From positions 599,398 to 663,397 of the forward strand of contig CAJNDS010001068.1 in assembly GCA_905221605.1 (NCBI GenBank): a stretch of 64,000 nucleotides of DNA. The letters run 5' to 3'. The notes under the pieces were generated by a model that worked only from the letters and a program-made list of their open reading frames with translations, made no database searches and was not told the origin of the DNA. A program made the position numbers and the translations under genes. The stretch is from Symbiodinium natans. Taxonomy: Eukaryota; Sar; Dinophyceae; Suessiales; Symbiodiniaceae. Positions within the stretch are counted from its first letter, which is position 1. The number at the start of each line of letters is the position of its first letter. Of this stretch, positions 37,148-49,912 are shown piece by piece.

Positions 37148-37255
37148 CTTGTCTACAACAGGCAGCAAGAACGAACACTGCTGGAACAATGCCCGTGCTG
37201 CTCATGCACCCGTCCGACGGGCACGCGGGATCGGTGTCGTACACCAGATAAAAAC

Positions 37256-37565
37256 CAAACCGACGTCGTCGATGGAAGCTTCAGGAAAACCCAACGCTCT
37301 CATACTTCTCTCCGTAATTGCTTTCGAGCAAGCGAATAATCTGCGAGTTCAGCAATGTCCAGGTCTTTTCCTTCGTCGTCTTGGAAGCCATCTACCACCG
37401 ATCCGAGAATCTTACCCCATATCAAACCGACGTCGTTCAGAGAAGCCTCACGCTCTCATACTTCTCTCCGTAATTGCTTTCGACCGGGTGACGACTCTGC
37501 GGGTTTAGCAACGTCCAGGTCTTTTGCTTCGTCGTCTTGGAAGCCATCTACCACCGATCCGAGAA
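37256..37565. repeat. Tandem duplication of about 165 bp
   Basis: 37,256-37,410 and 37,424-37,565 share AAACCGACGTCGT, ACTTCTCTCCGTAATTGCTT and CTTGGAAGCCATCTACCACC in the same order. Confidence 0.9.
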
Positions 37566-37664
37566 CATCGTTCGTCCACGCTCCCGTACTTTGATAAGAA
37601 GGTTGATGGCGAAGACCGAACCGACGTCGTCGAGAGTCGGCGGTTGATGGCTGAACCTGTAGCC

Positions 37665-38695
37665 CCGACGCCAGTGAAAAACCTTAACCCTGGCCCCCCG
37701 AGCCCGCCCGTGAAAAACCCGAACCCTGGTCCTGCGAGGCCTCGATTTTTCCCCAACCCTCCCTCGCACAACACTCCAAACCAGTGAAAACCCGAACCCT
37801 GGCCATTCGAGACGCCGGTGAGAATCCTGAACCCTGGCCCCTCGAGCCCGGCCCCGACGCCAGTGAAAAACCTGAACCCTAGCCCCCCGAGCCCGCCCGT
37901 GAAAAACCCGAACCCTGGCCCTGCGAGGATTCGATTTTTCCCCAACCCTCCCTCGCACAACACTCCAACCCAGTGAAAAACCCGAACCCTTCGAGACGCC
38001 AGTGAAAATCCCGAACCCTGGCCCCTCGAGCCCGTGCAGTGAAAAACCTGAACCCTGGCCCCTCGAGCCCGTCGAAAAAAACAGTGACAATCCGAACCCT
38101 GGGGCTCCGGCCCGTGAAAAACCGAACCCTGGGGCCCCGACGCCAGTGAAAAACCTGAACCCTGGTCCCCCGAGCCCGCCCATGAAAAACCTCAAAAATC
38201 CTGAACCCTGGGGCCCCGACGCCAGTGAAAAACCTGAACCCTGGCCCCCCGAGCCCGCCCGTGAAAAACCTGACCCCTGGTCCTGCGAGGGCTCGAATTT
38301 TCCCCAACCCTCCCTCGAACAACACTCAAAACCAGTGAAAAACCTGAACCCTGGCCCTTCGAGGGGCCAGTGAAAATCCTGAACCCTGGCCCCTCCAGCC
38401 CGTGAAAAAAAAACAGTGAAAAACTTGAACCCTGGAGCCCCCACGCCTACGAAAAAGCTAAACAACCGGTGGAAAACCTGAAAAGCCAGTGAAAAAACTG
38501 AACCCTGGCCCTTCGAGGAGCCAGTGAAAATCCTGAACCCTGGCCCCTCCAGCCCGTGAAAAAAAAACAGTGAAAAACTTGAACCCTGGAGCCCCCACGC
38601 CTGAGAAAAAGCTAAACAACCAGTGGACCACCTGAAAAACCAAGAAAAACACTTCGATGAAAAACGTTGAGAAACCCGAACCCTGGCCCTTCGAG
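37665..38695. repeat. GTGAAAAACCTGAACCCTGG minisatellite
   Basis: More than twenty copies of a 30-45-bp unit built on CCAGTGAAAAACC-GAACCCTGG-CCC, with variable GAGCCCG or GACGC linkers. A larger repeat of about 230 bp, including CCCAACCCTCCCTCG, is superimposed (about 37,750, 37,942 and 38,300). The 512-codon minus frame over this region is a product of the repeat. Confidence 0.92.
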
Positions 38696-38699
38696 GCCG

Positions 38700-38832
38700 G
38701 CTTGTGCCCAAATCCACGAAGGTTTGTGCCCAAATCCACGAAGGTTTGTGCCCAAATCCACGAAGGTTTGTGCCCAAATCCACGAAGGTTTGTGCCCAAA
38801 TCCACGAAGGTTTGTGCCCAAATCCACGAAGC
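38700..38832 (+). repeat. 22-bp array, direct block 1 (6 copies)
   Basis: Six nearly perfect copies of a 22-bp unit containing GTGCCCAAATCCACGAAG. Confidence 0.95.
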
Positions 38833-38856
38833 CTGGAACCTTTATAATGTTCATGG

Positions 38857-38946
38857 CCTTCGTGGATTTGGGCACAAACCTTCGTGGATTTGGGCACAAA
38901 CCTTCGTGGATTTGGGCACAAACCTTCGTGGATTTGGGCACAAAAC
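38857..38946 (-). repeat. 22-bp array, inverted block (4 copies)
   Basis: Four copies of the same unit in reverse complement (CTTCGTGGATTTGGGCAC), separated from block 1 by about 25 bp. Confidence 0.95.
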
Positions 38947-39023
38947 CGTTGAAAAACCTGAACCCTGGCCCCCCGACGCCGGCGAAAAACAGTGAAAAAC
39001 CTGAACCCTGGCCCTTCGAGGCC

Positions 39024-39114
39024 GGTTTGTGCCCAAATCCACGAAGGTTTGTGCCCAAATCCACGAAGGTTTGTGCCCAAATCCACGAAGGTTTGTGCCC
39101 AAATCCACGAAGGG
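39024..39114 (+). repeat. 22-bp array, direct block 2 (4 copies)
   Basis: Four more direct copies after about 80 bp of the GAACCCTGG minisatellite. Confidence 0.95.
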
Positions 39115-39266
39115 GTTTAACATTTAAATATATATGGTAGGAGAGGTTTAGGGTTTAGGGTTTAGGGTTTGGGGTCCGCTCCACATGCACAGCTCAGCCG
39201 CGGCACCTCTGCAGAATGCTCCTGCCATGGCGCAGGTTCGTTCCGCAGACTAAGCCCCCACCCCCC

Positions 39267-39345
39267 TAAACCCTAAACCCTAAACCCTAAACCCTAAACC
39301 CTAAACCCTAAACCCTAAACCCTAAACCCTAAACCCTAAACTTAA
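39267..39345 (-). repeat. CCCTAAA array
   Basis: About eleven perfect heptamers. Confidence 0.9.
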
Positions 39346-39417
39346 ACCCCACTCCCTCCTCAATTTTGGCCCACTCCATAGGCCTGCCCATGATATTGTG
39401 ATGCGGGAACCTCATAC

Positions 39418-39518
39418 CTTAATCCCTGTTCCCCTAGGAAGAAAAAAGGATCCTTTTTGTTTATATATAAGAAAGCCCATAACCCAAAAAGTAAAAAGGA
39501 TCCCTAACACTGATTTAG
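39418..39518. repeat. 101-bp dispersed repeat, copy 2
   Basis: Near-identical to 1,454-1,554 and in the same orientation. Confidence 0.85.
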
Positions 39519-40334
39519 ATACTTAGAGCCCCCAAACTTGGGACCCTAACGTAGACCACCGGCCCGCCGAACCCTGCTTCTCGTGCTTGCGGGCGTAGCA
39601 AAAACCCAAGACATATGCTAAGCCTCGCCAGATTCGCCACAGCCCCGCATCGTGAACTTCTCTGCCGCTCTAGCCACCCTCCATCAACAGCTCCAAGCTT
39701 TCACCTCACCTTAAGAACCCCAAACCTGCTGATTTTTGGAGGTTGTTGCTGCAAAACCCCTTATAGGATTCTTAGGTAACCTGCTTGTAGGATTATTAGG
39801 TAACCTTGACTACTGACAACCAGCCCCTCCAACGCCTTGACCCCCAATCGCTCTACCTTTCCAAAGCCCAGAAGCAGTCATGCTCTGGCGTGTAATATGG
39901 GGGCCTTAAGAATTAGTTTAGGGTTTAGGGTGTAGGGTTTAGAGTTTAAGGTTTTTGGGGGAGGTTATTATCGTATTCACACATAGACACCATAAGGGAG
40001 TGCTATTTCGACCCCTACAGTAGCTTCCAACCTCCTTTGGAGTGCCATCGAAGAAGGCGACAGCAGCCTGACTCTTCTTTTTTGCTTTGACCAGACACAA
40101 AATCTTTTTTTGGGGGGGTTTGCGAACTTGGGGTACCTTCTTGGGGTCCTTCTATATGGGAATTCTACTAATTGGGGTCTAGTTCAGGGGTTTAGGGTTT
40201 AGGGTTTAGGGTTTAGGGGGGTCCCCGATATTCTCGCAAACCTCCAAATAGTTGCAGAGTTCGGAGCCCAGCATGTCCGCGTGGGCTGCTCACTTGGTTG
40301 CATGGGTGGCTTCCGGCTTTTGGTAGCATTTCAA

Positions 40335-40456
40335 GCCCTAAACCCTAAACCCTAAACCCCAAACCCTAAACCCCAAACCCCAAACCCCAAACCCCAAACC
40401 CCAAACCCCAAACCCCAAACCCTAAACCCTAAACCCTAAACCCTAAACCCTAAAAC
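40335..40456 (-). repeat. CCCTAAA/CCCCAAA array
   Basis: A run of about eight consecutive CCCCAAA units is embedded between CCCTAAA units. Confidence 0.92.
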
Positions 40457-40573
40457 GCCAGGAGCGGCCCGGCCTGCCAGAGGGACGGTGGGAAGCGGCA
40501 AGAGAAGGGGGGGAGGCCGTCCGGATGGCGCGCCTGGCTCTTTGGGAAGGGGGGAGAGGGAGGTTCCTGAGTT

Positions 40574-40690
40574 GGGTTTAGGGTGTAGGGTGTAGGGTGT
40601 AGGGTGTAGGGTTTAGGGTTTAGGGTTTCGGGTTCAGGGTTTAGGGTTTAGGGTTTAGGGTTTAGGGGTGAGGGGTTAGGGTTTAGGGTT
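40574..40690 (+). repeat. TTTAGGG array with GTGTAGG run
   Basis: Starts with four GGGTGTA units in a row, then TTTAGGG with TTTCGGG and TTCAGGG variants. Confidence 0.88.
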
Positions 40691-41224
40691 TCGGGTAGAC
40701 TTCTTGTGGCTTGTGGCTCAAGAGGTGGTGCGAAGCCACACTGCTGCGGCTCCACAATTGGCTGTGGCCTCTGGCAACCCCAAAAACTGGCCCTAGACCC
40801 GAAACCCTAAACCCTAAACCCTTAACCCTCGTCCGGAAGCCTTGAAATCTTGAAGCACAAACGAGTCTAGTTGCTCTCATCGGTTGGGGTTAGGTGAAGG
40901 ATGTTGCACGTCTTTAACCACTCAAAGTAGAACCTAGACCCGTAAACCTTGCACCCACACTCGGGGCTTGAACTAAGCGCGGAATGCCCAGCAATCCCAC
41001 AGGGGCTTGGGTATACTTACCCTAAACCCTAAACCCGAAACCCTAAACTCTAACCAAAAACCCTAAACCCTAAACCCTAAACCCTTTGTGGCTCTTGGAA
41101 ATGATTGCTTGTTCGAGACAGGTGTGAGGCCTTCCTGTCAGAATATCCCACAAGCGGCCCCTTCTCTAAATGCACATACACACCTACATATACAAGGCGT
41201 GCATACCATTTTTATGCATGTACG

Positions 41225-41310
41225 GAAGGCGAGTATGCGTATATATATATATATATACATAAACAAATAAATAAATAAATAAATAAATATATATATATAT
41301 ATACAGACAT
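41225..41310. repeat. (TA)n and (AAAT)n tract
   Basis: TA dinucleotides, then ATAA tetranucleotides, then TA dinucleotides again. Confidence 0.9.
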
Positions 41311-41469
41311 AGTTTGCATTGTGTGAATTGGCAAGTGCAGACATACATGTACATGCTTTGTAGGGGGGGGAGGGGTTATCCAGTGACTGTGATCCTAAAC
41401 CCGAAGCCCCTAAGCCCTAAGCCCTAAACCCTAAGCCCTAAACCCTAAGCCCTCCCGAAATGCATTTAC

Positions 41470-41572
41470 CCCCCCCCCCCCCCCCACCCCCCAAAAAAAA
41501 AAAACAAAAAAAAAATAAATAAATAAATAAAAGTATATATATATATATATATATATATAAACACAAAAAACA
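41470..41572. repeat. C run, A run, (AAAT)n and (TA)n tract
   Basis: A compound simple repeat. A similar C-run/A-run/(AAAT) succession lies at 43,671-43,760. Confidence 0.9.
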
Positions 41573-43670
41573 AACAAGAGCGGCCTCCTCGCCGTGGGCG
41601 ATCTGAGCGTTGAGGAAGTTCTTGAGCAGCGAGAGGTTTATCTCACTCCTCGCACCCCCGCCGTTCGAGGTTCGAGGGGCTTAGGGGGGCTTAGGGGGTT
41701 TAGAGGGGTTTTGCGGGTAGTTTTAGGGTTTAGGGTTTAGGGTTTAGGCTTGGGGGGTTCATAGGGGTAGGGGTTTAGTGTTAGGGTTTTGGGGGTTTAT
41801 TTGGGGTTTAGGGGTTTGGGGGGTTTTGGGGTTTAGCGTCCACAAAGCTGCGGTGGAGGGGTTCTCATCCTACGCCGACCCTGCCTTGATTCAAATGAAG
41901 ATCTCAGATTTCTACTGGGCAACGTTGAACCCACAGTTGCCTTGGGCACCACATGAACCCGAAAAGGGTTTAGGGTTTAGGGTTTAGGGTTTAAGGTTTA
42001 GGGTTTAGGTCGGAAGTCTAGTTCTTTATGGTACGTGACCCCAACTTTAGGGTCCCAAGGTGACTGACCATGCACACAACCCCTGTCCTAGGATGGTTTC
42101 TTATGGTAGGTTCTTTTACAACACGGGCCCTCACATGGGTTTAGGGTTTAGGGTTTAGGGTTTAGGGTTTAGGGTTTAGGGTTTAGGGTTCTATGCTACA
42201 GCTCAGAACCACCCGCCTTTTTGAACGCCTCATGCCGGCACAGCCTCTCATTATATCACCTCCTTGTTGCAGACAGCGGGGCTTTAAAATCTAAAACCCT
42301 AAGAGCCCTAAGCCTTGAACCCTAAACCCTGCAAAACACAGCTTGAACCCTCAGGGCCCTTCTATCAAGGGCGACTGGGCTGAAAAGGGACGATGTTTAG
42401 GGTTTAGGGTAACAGGGCTTAGGGTTTAGGGTTTGGGGGGGGCTTCGGGTTTAGGGTCCACGTAACTTCTCGTAAGCCAGCTGCGCCTGAGAACGTCGAG
42501 GTTCTGCTCAGACTCGTAGCCTCAAGGTGGAGAGTTAGGGATTAGGGTTTAGGGTTTAGGTTTAGGGTTTAGGGTTTAGGGTTTAGGGTTTAGGGTTTCG
42601 GGTTTACGATTTAGTATTGAGCTCAGGAGTTCAAGTCTGCTCCGAGCTGTCGATCCTCGGAGTTTCCGGCCTAGTCAAGTGATCATCCTGCCACTACGAA
42701 TTCGAAACCCCAAACCCCAAACCCCCAAACCATAAACCCCTAACCCCTAAACCCTAAACCCTAAACCCCAAACCCTAAACCCTGAACCCCACGCTGTCCC
42801 ATCTTACTGCCCTTGCTTGGCCCTGTGCAGGAGGCCAGGATCGTCGGGAACAGGATGCTCCTCCCCCGCTCATCCATGAAGTAGTGGAGGGGCCTCTGGT
42901 TCATTCGGTTCCTCTTGGGGTCTTCTGGGGTGGCTGCTTCTACCTGCCTCGAAACCCTCGGGGCACGATAAGTTTTCTCAGCTACTCATCAAAAGGGAGC
43001 CCCTTCCCACATGCACGGCATACTGTAGTGTTTTCTGGTACATTCCAGAAAGGTATAGTATTCGTATAGCAGAGCGCTGCACAGTCTAGCCTAGTTTAGT
43101 ATAGCTAAACCCTAAACCCTAAACCCTAAACCCTAAACCGTGTAGCATCCTGGAACCTATTCGCTGCTCTGCTTGATCTGGAAGGCCCCCGGCAGCGCAG
43201 CAAGGCGGCTGAGCAAGACCTGTCTGAAAAGCTTTTGGAAGCACAGTTTAGGATTTAGGGTTTAGGGTTTAGGTTTACGAAAATAGGGGACCCCAGTATA
43301 GATCCCTAAATGCTAGGATCCCCTGATAATAAGGACCCCAAAAAGGTACCCCTAAGTTCGGAAACCCCTTTTTGGGCAAGGATGGTTATCACCCTGGTTA
43401 CTAGTCATGCTCTGGATGATTCATAGTACATGCTCATTTGTGGTTTGCGGAAGAAAAGATGTTGGATTGTTATCATGACGGTTCACCGCATTTGTTGCAT
43501 CATAGATCTTGACCATAATTTTAGAGGGCATAAGGGAGTGCAGGGGAGTTGCTTGTGATATCGGTGTCCATCAGCTTTCTGACTTCCTCTGCTCCGAACA
43601 TCCCTGCAGAAGCCGGAACCCGGGATGTGAGTTTGGGACACTGCGTAACTACTATTTGCTTAAGAACACA

Positions 43671-43760
43671 CCCCCCCCCCAAAAAAAAAAAAAAAAATGA
43701 TAAAATAAATAAATAAATAAAAGGAAAAGATTTGAAAAAAAAAAAAGATAGTGCCCTTAT
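43671..43760. repeat. C run, A run and (AAAT)n tract
   Basis: Same order of simple repeats as at 41,470-41,572, suggesting a common origin, for example an A-tailed insertion or copies of one element end. Confidence 0.85.
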
Positions 43761-43950
43761 AAGGAAGACTTTGTTTTTTCTGGGGGGGGGGGGGGCGGGT
43801 AGCAGCTAAGCCCAAAACCCTAACAACCCTAGTTGGTTGCACCCCAGGGTTTTGCGGAAGCTTAGGGATTGGGGACGTTGGGCTGCCTACACCCCCCGAC
43901 AAAATGCTTTAGGGTTCAGGCTGCGGGTGTCGATGCTACAAGTGCTTGGT

Positions 43951-44012
43951 ACCCTAAACCCTAAACCCTAAACCCTAAACCCTAAACCCTAAACCCTAAA
44001 CCCTAAACCCCC
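43951..44012 (-). repeat. CCCTAAA array
   Basis: About eight perfect heptamers. Confidence 0.9.
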
Positions 44013-44274
44013 TAGGTCGCGCTCGCAAGGTCTCTTCCTCAGCATGTGGGCCCCCGAGCTCTGCGCCCTCCGGCGGCGAGAGTAAGCTTCCAAAAAACAG
44101 GTCTTCACCCTTCTCAAAAAAGTCCTAAACCACAAACCCTAAACCCTCAACCCTAAACCCTAAGCCCTGCGCCCTCTAAACCCAATCCTTTTGGGCCTGT
44201 ACTCGACTAGAACCGTTCACACTTGGGAGTAGCGGATGGCTGGGAAGCTCCAAACACAAAGCTCCCGTGAAGCG

Positions 44275-44512
44275 TCAACCCGAAACCCCAAACCCGAAGC
44301 CCTACTTAACCCAAACAGTAAACCCTAAACCCTAGGCCCTAAACCCTAAACCCCAAACCCTAAGCCCAAAACTCTAAAACCCTAAAACCCTAAACTTTAA
44401 ACACTAAACCCTAAACCCCAAACCTAAACCCTAAACCCTAAACCCTAAACCCTAAACCCTAAACCCTAAACCCTAAACCCTAAACTCTAAACCCTAAACC
44501 CTAACCCTGCCT
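44275..44512 (-). repeat. Long degenerate CCCTAAA array
   Basis: About thirty units. The left half is rich in variants (CCCGAAG, CCCCAAA, CTCTAAA, CACTAAA); the right half is nearly perfect. Confidence 0.9.
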
Positions 44513-44610
44513 ACGGAGAGCCCCTGCCTGGCCCTCGCCGTAGCACAGGATCGTCTGATTCTGCGGAGCTTCCAGACAGTAGAAACCTCTGAGCGCTCGT
44601 CATTTGCCTC

Positions 44611-44690
44611 CTAAACCCTAAACCCTAAACCCTAAACCCTAAACCCTAAACCCTAAACCCTAAACCCTAAACCCTAAACCCTAAACCCCA
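44611..44690 (-). repeat. CCCTAAA array
   Basis: About eleven perfect heptamers. Confidence 0.92.
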
Positions 44691-45639
44691 AGAGCAACCT
44701 AGGAATAAAAAGGGTCGAGGGTTTAGGTCTCAGGGTTTAGGGCTAGGAATCACAACAAAAAATGTGCCCTTTTTTGGCTCTAAAGGGGCTTGTCAACGAA
44801 CCCAAGGCTGCCAAAAAAAGGGGGAAACGGGGCCTACTCTGCTCCCAACGCCCAACTCCTCAACTCCCCGCCATTTTCGCCCAATTTTGGAAACTTCTTC
44901 TCAACTCCTGCGATCATCAAGCCGGGAGTTGAAGATTAGCAGGGGCTTGTTTTTAGGGTTTAGGGTTTAGGGTTTAGGGTTTAGGGTTTAGGGTTTAGGG
45001 CAACAACCATCATAAAACATGCTAACCGTGATAATCGTAAGGATCATCACCGTTGGTATGATACTTGTTTTTCAGGGTCTGAGGTTCTTCAGGAGGGCCT
45101 TCCTCTGGGTGCCGGCTCTTGGGGTCTGGTCTTTGCGGTTCAGGAGGGGAGACGGGCCCACTCTGTGGGACTTACTTAGTTGCCGAGTTCAAGAGCCCCA
45201 AAAAACCTGTAAACTTTCAGTTCTTTAGGGGATTCTGGCATCCCAAAAAGTGTAAAGTGTACGCGTTCAGCTACTCAGCTTGGGGGTCTGGACCTGGGGT
45301 TAGGGTTTAGGGCTCTGAGGGCAAAAAGGGTTCAGAATTCGTGTCTGGCGCGTCTTTGTGGCTTCCGGTTCAGGATCCCTAAACCCGAAACCCGAAACCC
45401 GATCCCTAAACCCTAAACCCTAAACCCTAGGGCTTCGGGCTTCATCCAGGGCTCGGGGTTTGGGGCTTTACGGCCTCAGGCCGTTTTATGGGATCGACGG
45501 CCTCTTCTGCTCCAGAAGCCAAAGAGTCCAATCTTCGAGGTACTACTAGTTTATCCTAAACCCTAAACCCTAAACCCTAAACCCTAAACACCAAACCCTA
45601 AACCCTAAACCCTAAACCCAGCAAAAGTATAACAACAAG

Positions 45640-45673
<34 letters not shown>
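45640..45673. repeat. Poly-C run
   Basis: A run of about 33 C next to a CCCTAAA array. Confidence 0.9.
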
Positions 45674-45675
<2 letters not shown>

Positions 45676-46448
45676 CGCCCCCTCCCCCCATGTTTTGGTT
45701 AGACGGGTTGGTATATGGGGGACCCTAGCACCTCCTAAAGAAGGGCCTTAGGGCATCGCCGGGCTATCCTGGAAAGTCCTTTCAGCCGTAAGCCTGAATG
45801 TAAGGCATACCGGAAGACTGGGCGCTTCCGGTACATTTGGTTTGGATGTACGTAAGGCATGGGGGTTTAGGGTCGAGGGAACCGGGTGGTGTAGATAGAT
45901 GAGGTTTCGGATTGCTCCAGGAACAACTCTGAACCCTGAACCCTGAACCCTAAACCCAAAACCCTGAACCCTAAACCCTAAACCCTTGTCTCAGGCCCCC
46001 GCCAAGCAGCACTACCGTTTCCTGGGCTTCAGCTGCACGACTGGTGGCAGTCGTGCTGCGAAGCAGGGAGCTTTTGGAGGGCTACTGGGGTTTAGGGTTT
46101 AGGGTTTAGGGTTTAGGGTTGAAGGTTTCTGGTTTCGGGTACCAGGTTTAAGGTGTAGGGTTTAGGGTCCCAAAAACTGAGCCCAAGACTGTTCCTGCGT
46201 TTCGGACTGCGGGTTCAGCCACGGCTTTGCGACTTACGTAACAACCCACAGCAATCTCGTCACAAAGCCCTTCAGCCTAAACCCTAAACCTTAAGCCCTA
46301 AACCTAAACCCTAAAGCCTAAACAACAAACCCTAAACCCTAAACCCTAAACCCTAAACCCTAAACCCATAGCCCAGCTTCATGGAGCAGCTCGCTCTCCT
46401 CTGGCTGACCTGGCGAAATGGGTCCTTACAACCCCCACCCGCTAGCTC

Positions 46449-46512
46449 CCTAAACCCTAAACCCTAAACCCTAAACCCTAAACCCTAAACCCTAAACCCT
46501 AAACCTTAAACT
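46449..46512 (-). repeat. CCCTAAA array
   Basis: About nine heptamers ending in CCTTAAA and CTCTGGG. Confidence 0.9.
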
Positions 46513-48902
46513 CTGGGTTTTAGTTTTTTTAGGGGTTAGCAGTCGTTTGGGTTTTGAACTCCGGGTTTCGGGGACCGTTTAGGATTTCGGGTTTCTAGGG
46601 TTGAGGGCAATTTGGCTATGCAATGTTGTGAGGCTGTAGGGTTTGGGCTTAGCGGTTTAGGGTTTTAGGGTTTGGGTTTGGGGGTGTTTTCGGGTTTGGG
46701 GTAATTTGGGCTTTAGATTTCGGGTTTAGGCCACTTAGGGTACCTGAACGAAACCCCGTTTAAACCCCAAGAGAAGAGAAACCCTAAACCCCTAACCTAC
46801 TACACTGACTACACTACTAAACCCGAAACCCTAAACCCTAAACCCTAAACCCTAAACCCTAAACCCTAAACCCTAAACCCTAAACCCAAACCCTACTTAC
46901 CCTATCCCAAGGGCCGACCAAGGACTTTTGCAAGAGACGCAGGATACAAATGGAGAAAGCCCGAACTGAAGCCCTTCGAGCCGATTCCTATGCTTTGAGG
47001 GCTTAGGGCTTGGGGTTTAGGGTTTAGGGTTTAGGGTTGAGGGTTGAGGGTTTAGGGTTTAGGGTTTAGGGTTTAGGGTGCACTGCAGCTTTCACTGAAG
47101 GATTCGTGTAGTGTATTCTAGTACAGCACTACCACCTCACCGTATGGGTAGACCATGGTCTGTTGCGGCATACTGCCAAACGCTATCGTATTGTGCACGG
47201 TCTTTTCAACTCGGATGGTCCATATAAAGCCTGCCGAAGAATGTTCCTAAACACGGCCCTCTTAAAACCAAAAAAGGAAAATGCAAAGTCTCCCAACTGG
47301 CCTCCTCCTTAGACAGTATCCCTACTGGCCTCCCTGAACACTAAACCCCTAAACCTGAAACCCTAAACCCCCTAAAGGGTGGTTTTGTCAAAATTATGGT
47401 CCCTTTTTTGGGGTACCCTAAGCCTTAGGTGCCGCATTATCATAGGGATCCGAAATTGGGACCGTGATGTTTTTCCAACCACCCAAACTGCGTGTTGTTG
47501 GAGGTACACTGCCTTGGGAGGTGGTCGGCTTCGTAACGCTTCCTTGGAAGTTCAGGGAGGAAACCCTAAACCCTAAACCCTAAACCCTAAACCCTAAACC
47601 CTAAACCCTAAACCCTTAACGCACTACTTAGCAAACCCTGGAGGAGCGGGTGGAGCTGAGGGCGCTCTTGGGCCTTAGAGGGAAGCGGGGCTTTTTTGGT
47701 GTTTTTTTCGGGTTTCGAGGGCCCTATAGGAGTTTGTAGGGGGCTTGGAGGGTTTGTAGGAGTTTTTTTAGGACTTTCTGGGTTTTTGTAACTGTAGGGG
47801 TTTTTAAGGAAATTCTGGGTTTAGGAGACATTGGGTGGGAGCCTTTTGGGGTAGGTTTGGGCGTAGTCTTCGGGGCGCTCCTGTGATTCTCAGACGTCAG
47901 CTTTTCAGGTTTAGGGTTTAGGGTTTGGGGTTTGGGGTTTAGGGTTCAGGGTTTAGGGTTTAGGGTTCAGGGTTTAGGGTGTAGGGTTTAGGCCAAGTCA
48001 CATCCCTGATCCTACCTCCGAAATCCCCCGCAGCATAAGCAACTCACACTCGAACATCCTCCAGCCCCGCAAATCCGGCCGAAAGGCACAAAGGGCACAC
48101 GCTCACATGCAAACAACGCGCAAGTGTGTTCTGCACCAAGTGCTTGCCATCGTCATGTCTTTGGTAGCCCAGTAATCGTGTTATGAGGCAGAGCACCCTT
48201 CTTTTGGGGTTGGTTCCTGTATAAGGGACCCTAGGCTACTGTATAAGGGACCCCAGAACCAACCATGAAAGGGCAAAAATGTACCACTGGGCTACCAAGA
48301 TTTACAAGCACTCGTCAAAGCATAGCACTGCTGCTGCACCACGGCTCCAGCGAGGCTTGGTGTGGGTGGTTGGCAGGGGCAGAACATTCTGCAGAAATGT
48401 GGAGAATGCAAACTTAACTTGTGATGGGAAGACTATGAAGATATCTTCGTACCAAAAAAATTGACTAACATCTGCTTGCTATGAAAATGCTTCATATGTA
48501 ATGTTTCAAAAAGTAGTGATGTTGAAGGTATTTAAGAAAATCTACTGAATATAAATTGTATTTACTGGCTCAAACTGGCGTACTTCTCACATGGGTAAGC
48601 ATTAAATGCACCCATACTCCTGATTTAAAAATGGGTCATTTTGTTGCAAAAAACCTGTAGAGGGGGGGGAGCAAGGGAACCAACGCGCAATTGCTTGCTA
48701 AGCTTACGCCAAGTTTCCAGGAATTCGGGCCACGCAGTAGTCCAAGAGCGTCACCAGCACATGGTACAACTCCTGTGGCTGTTCACTTGCCCGGCAGGCG
48801 CCAACTAAGCCATCGCTCTTTTAGGGTTTAGGCTGGATGGTCACGGGACACTGCAACTGGCAACTGGGCATGGTCGACTTCTTTATTTGTCCAGTATCCC
48901 AG

Positions 48903-48978
48903 GGGAACTAAAGGTTAACCTTTCGGATTCTAAGGGGATCATATTACCCCGAAAAGGTTAAAGGTTGCCTACTCTACT
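48903..48978. repeat. 75-bp dispersed repeat, copy 1
   Basis: Begins GGAACTAAAGGTTAACCTTT and ends near AAAAGGTTAAAGG. It closely matches 52,431-52,505. The 14-bp palindrome AAAGGTTAACCTTT lies at its start. Confidence 0.88.
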
Positions 48979-49769
48979 TCTTCGACTTTCAGCCAAGTTT
49001 GAATAGCTGCGGTATACGTTTGAAATATGCAGCCTGCTTGAAATAGAATGAGAACTATGGCTTGTATTCTGGATACATACTATCAGGGACTGTAACGAGA
49101 TAGTCATGGTGAGATTTCAGGCTCCTGACATTTAGCCGAGAAAGCAGTAGCCTAGCATGCTTAGCTTGGCGTGGGCCCCTAGCGGCATCCATACTGGGTT
49201 GACAAAGTGCAGCAGCATCCCTAAGGCAGTGTCCCCTTTCGGATTCTCAGTAGGGCTCCGGAGCACGTTTGGGGTTCAGGGTTTACGGGTGACTTGGGCC
49301 TTACAGGGCTCTGGTGGAAGTTCCTCCAACCTGCCCACTCCTGCTGCCGACCCGCCCCGGCGCCCATGGTCTTCTGCAGCGTTTTGAGGTCCTGGACGCA
49401 CATAGGCCGCTAGGGGAGAGAGGGAAGCCAGGGGAGGCAGTTCTGCATGGAGTAGAACCTCTTATCATGAGAACTCAAGCCAGAGCAAACTGTGTCTGAA
49501 ATACAGCCGCATCAAAGGCCACATTCAACATGTTGCCCTGCATACTCCACCTCAGACATGAGAACGGTCTCTACTAGGCGGCAAGACAACCCCACACCCG
49601 CAATACCCATCTTTCTCTTCGGCAAGAAAACCCCACACCCCCACTACCCGCCTCTCTCAATCTACACACACATGCACCTACATTTAGGCTTATCTATATA
49701 CATAGATGGTCACATCTCCAAATCAGGGTCCCGTTTGGGTCGCTGTTATAAGGCCCTTAATATTTTAGG

Positions 49770-49912
49770 GCACCCCAATCAGGGACCACAATTTTGAGAA
49801 CTCACCAAACGGGTATTTCCCCAAAATACGGGTACCCCTTTTAGACCCCCAAATAGAATAGAATCCCCTCAAAGGGACCCCCCAAAAAGGATACCCCTAT
49901 TTTCGGAAACCC
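49770..49912. repeat. Dispersed G/C-run-rich repeat, copy 2
   Basis: Shares TAGAATCCCC, AAAGGGACCC and related blocks, in the same order, with about 680-790. Weaker relatives lie near 43,280-43,380 and 61,330-61,430. Confidence 0.7.

Noticed and set aside
37548-39086. 512-codon minus-strand open frame
   Set aside because: It is a translation of the GAACCCTGG minisatellite and 22-bp arrays (GFxFFTG and WAQTFVDLGTN repeats), with open frames on both strands.
38700-39114. CRISPR-like array
   Set aside because: Units are directly adjacent with no spacers, in a eukaryotic setting.
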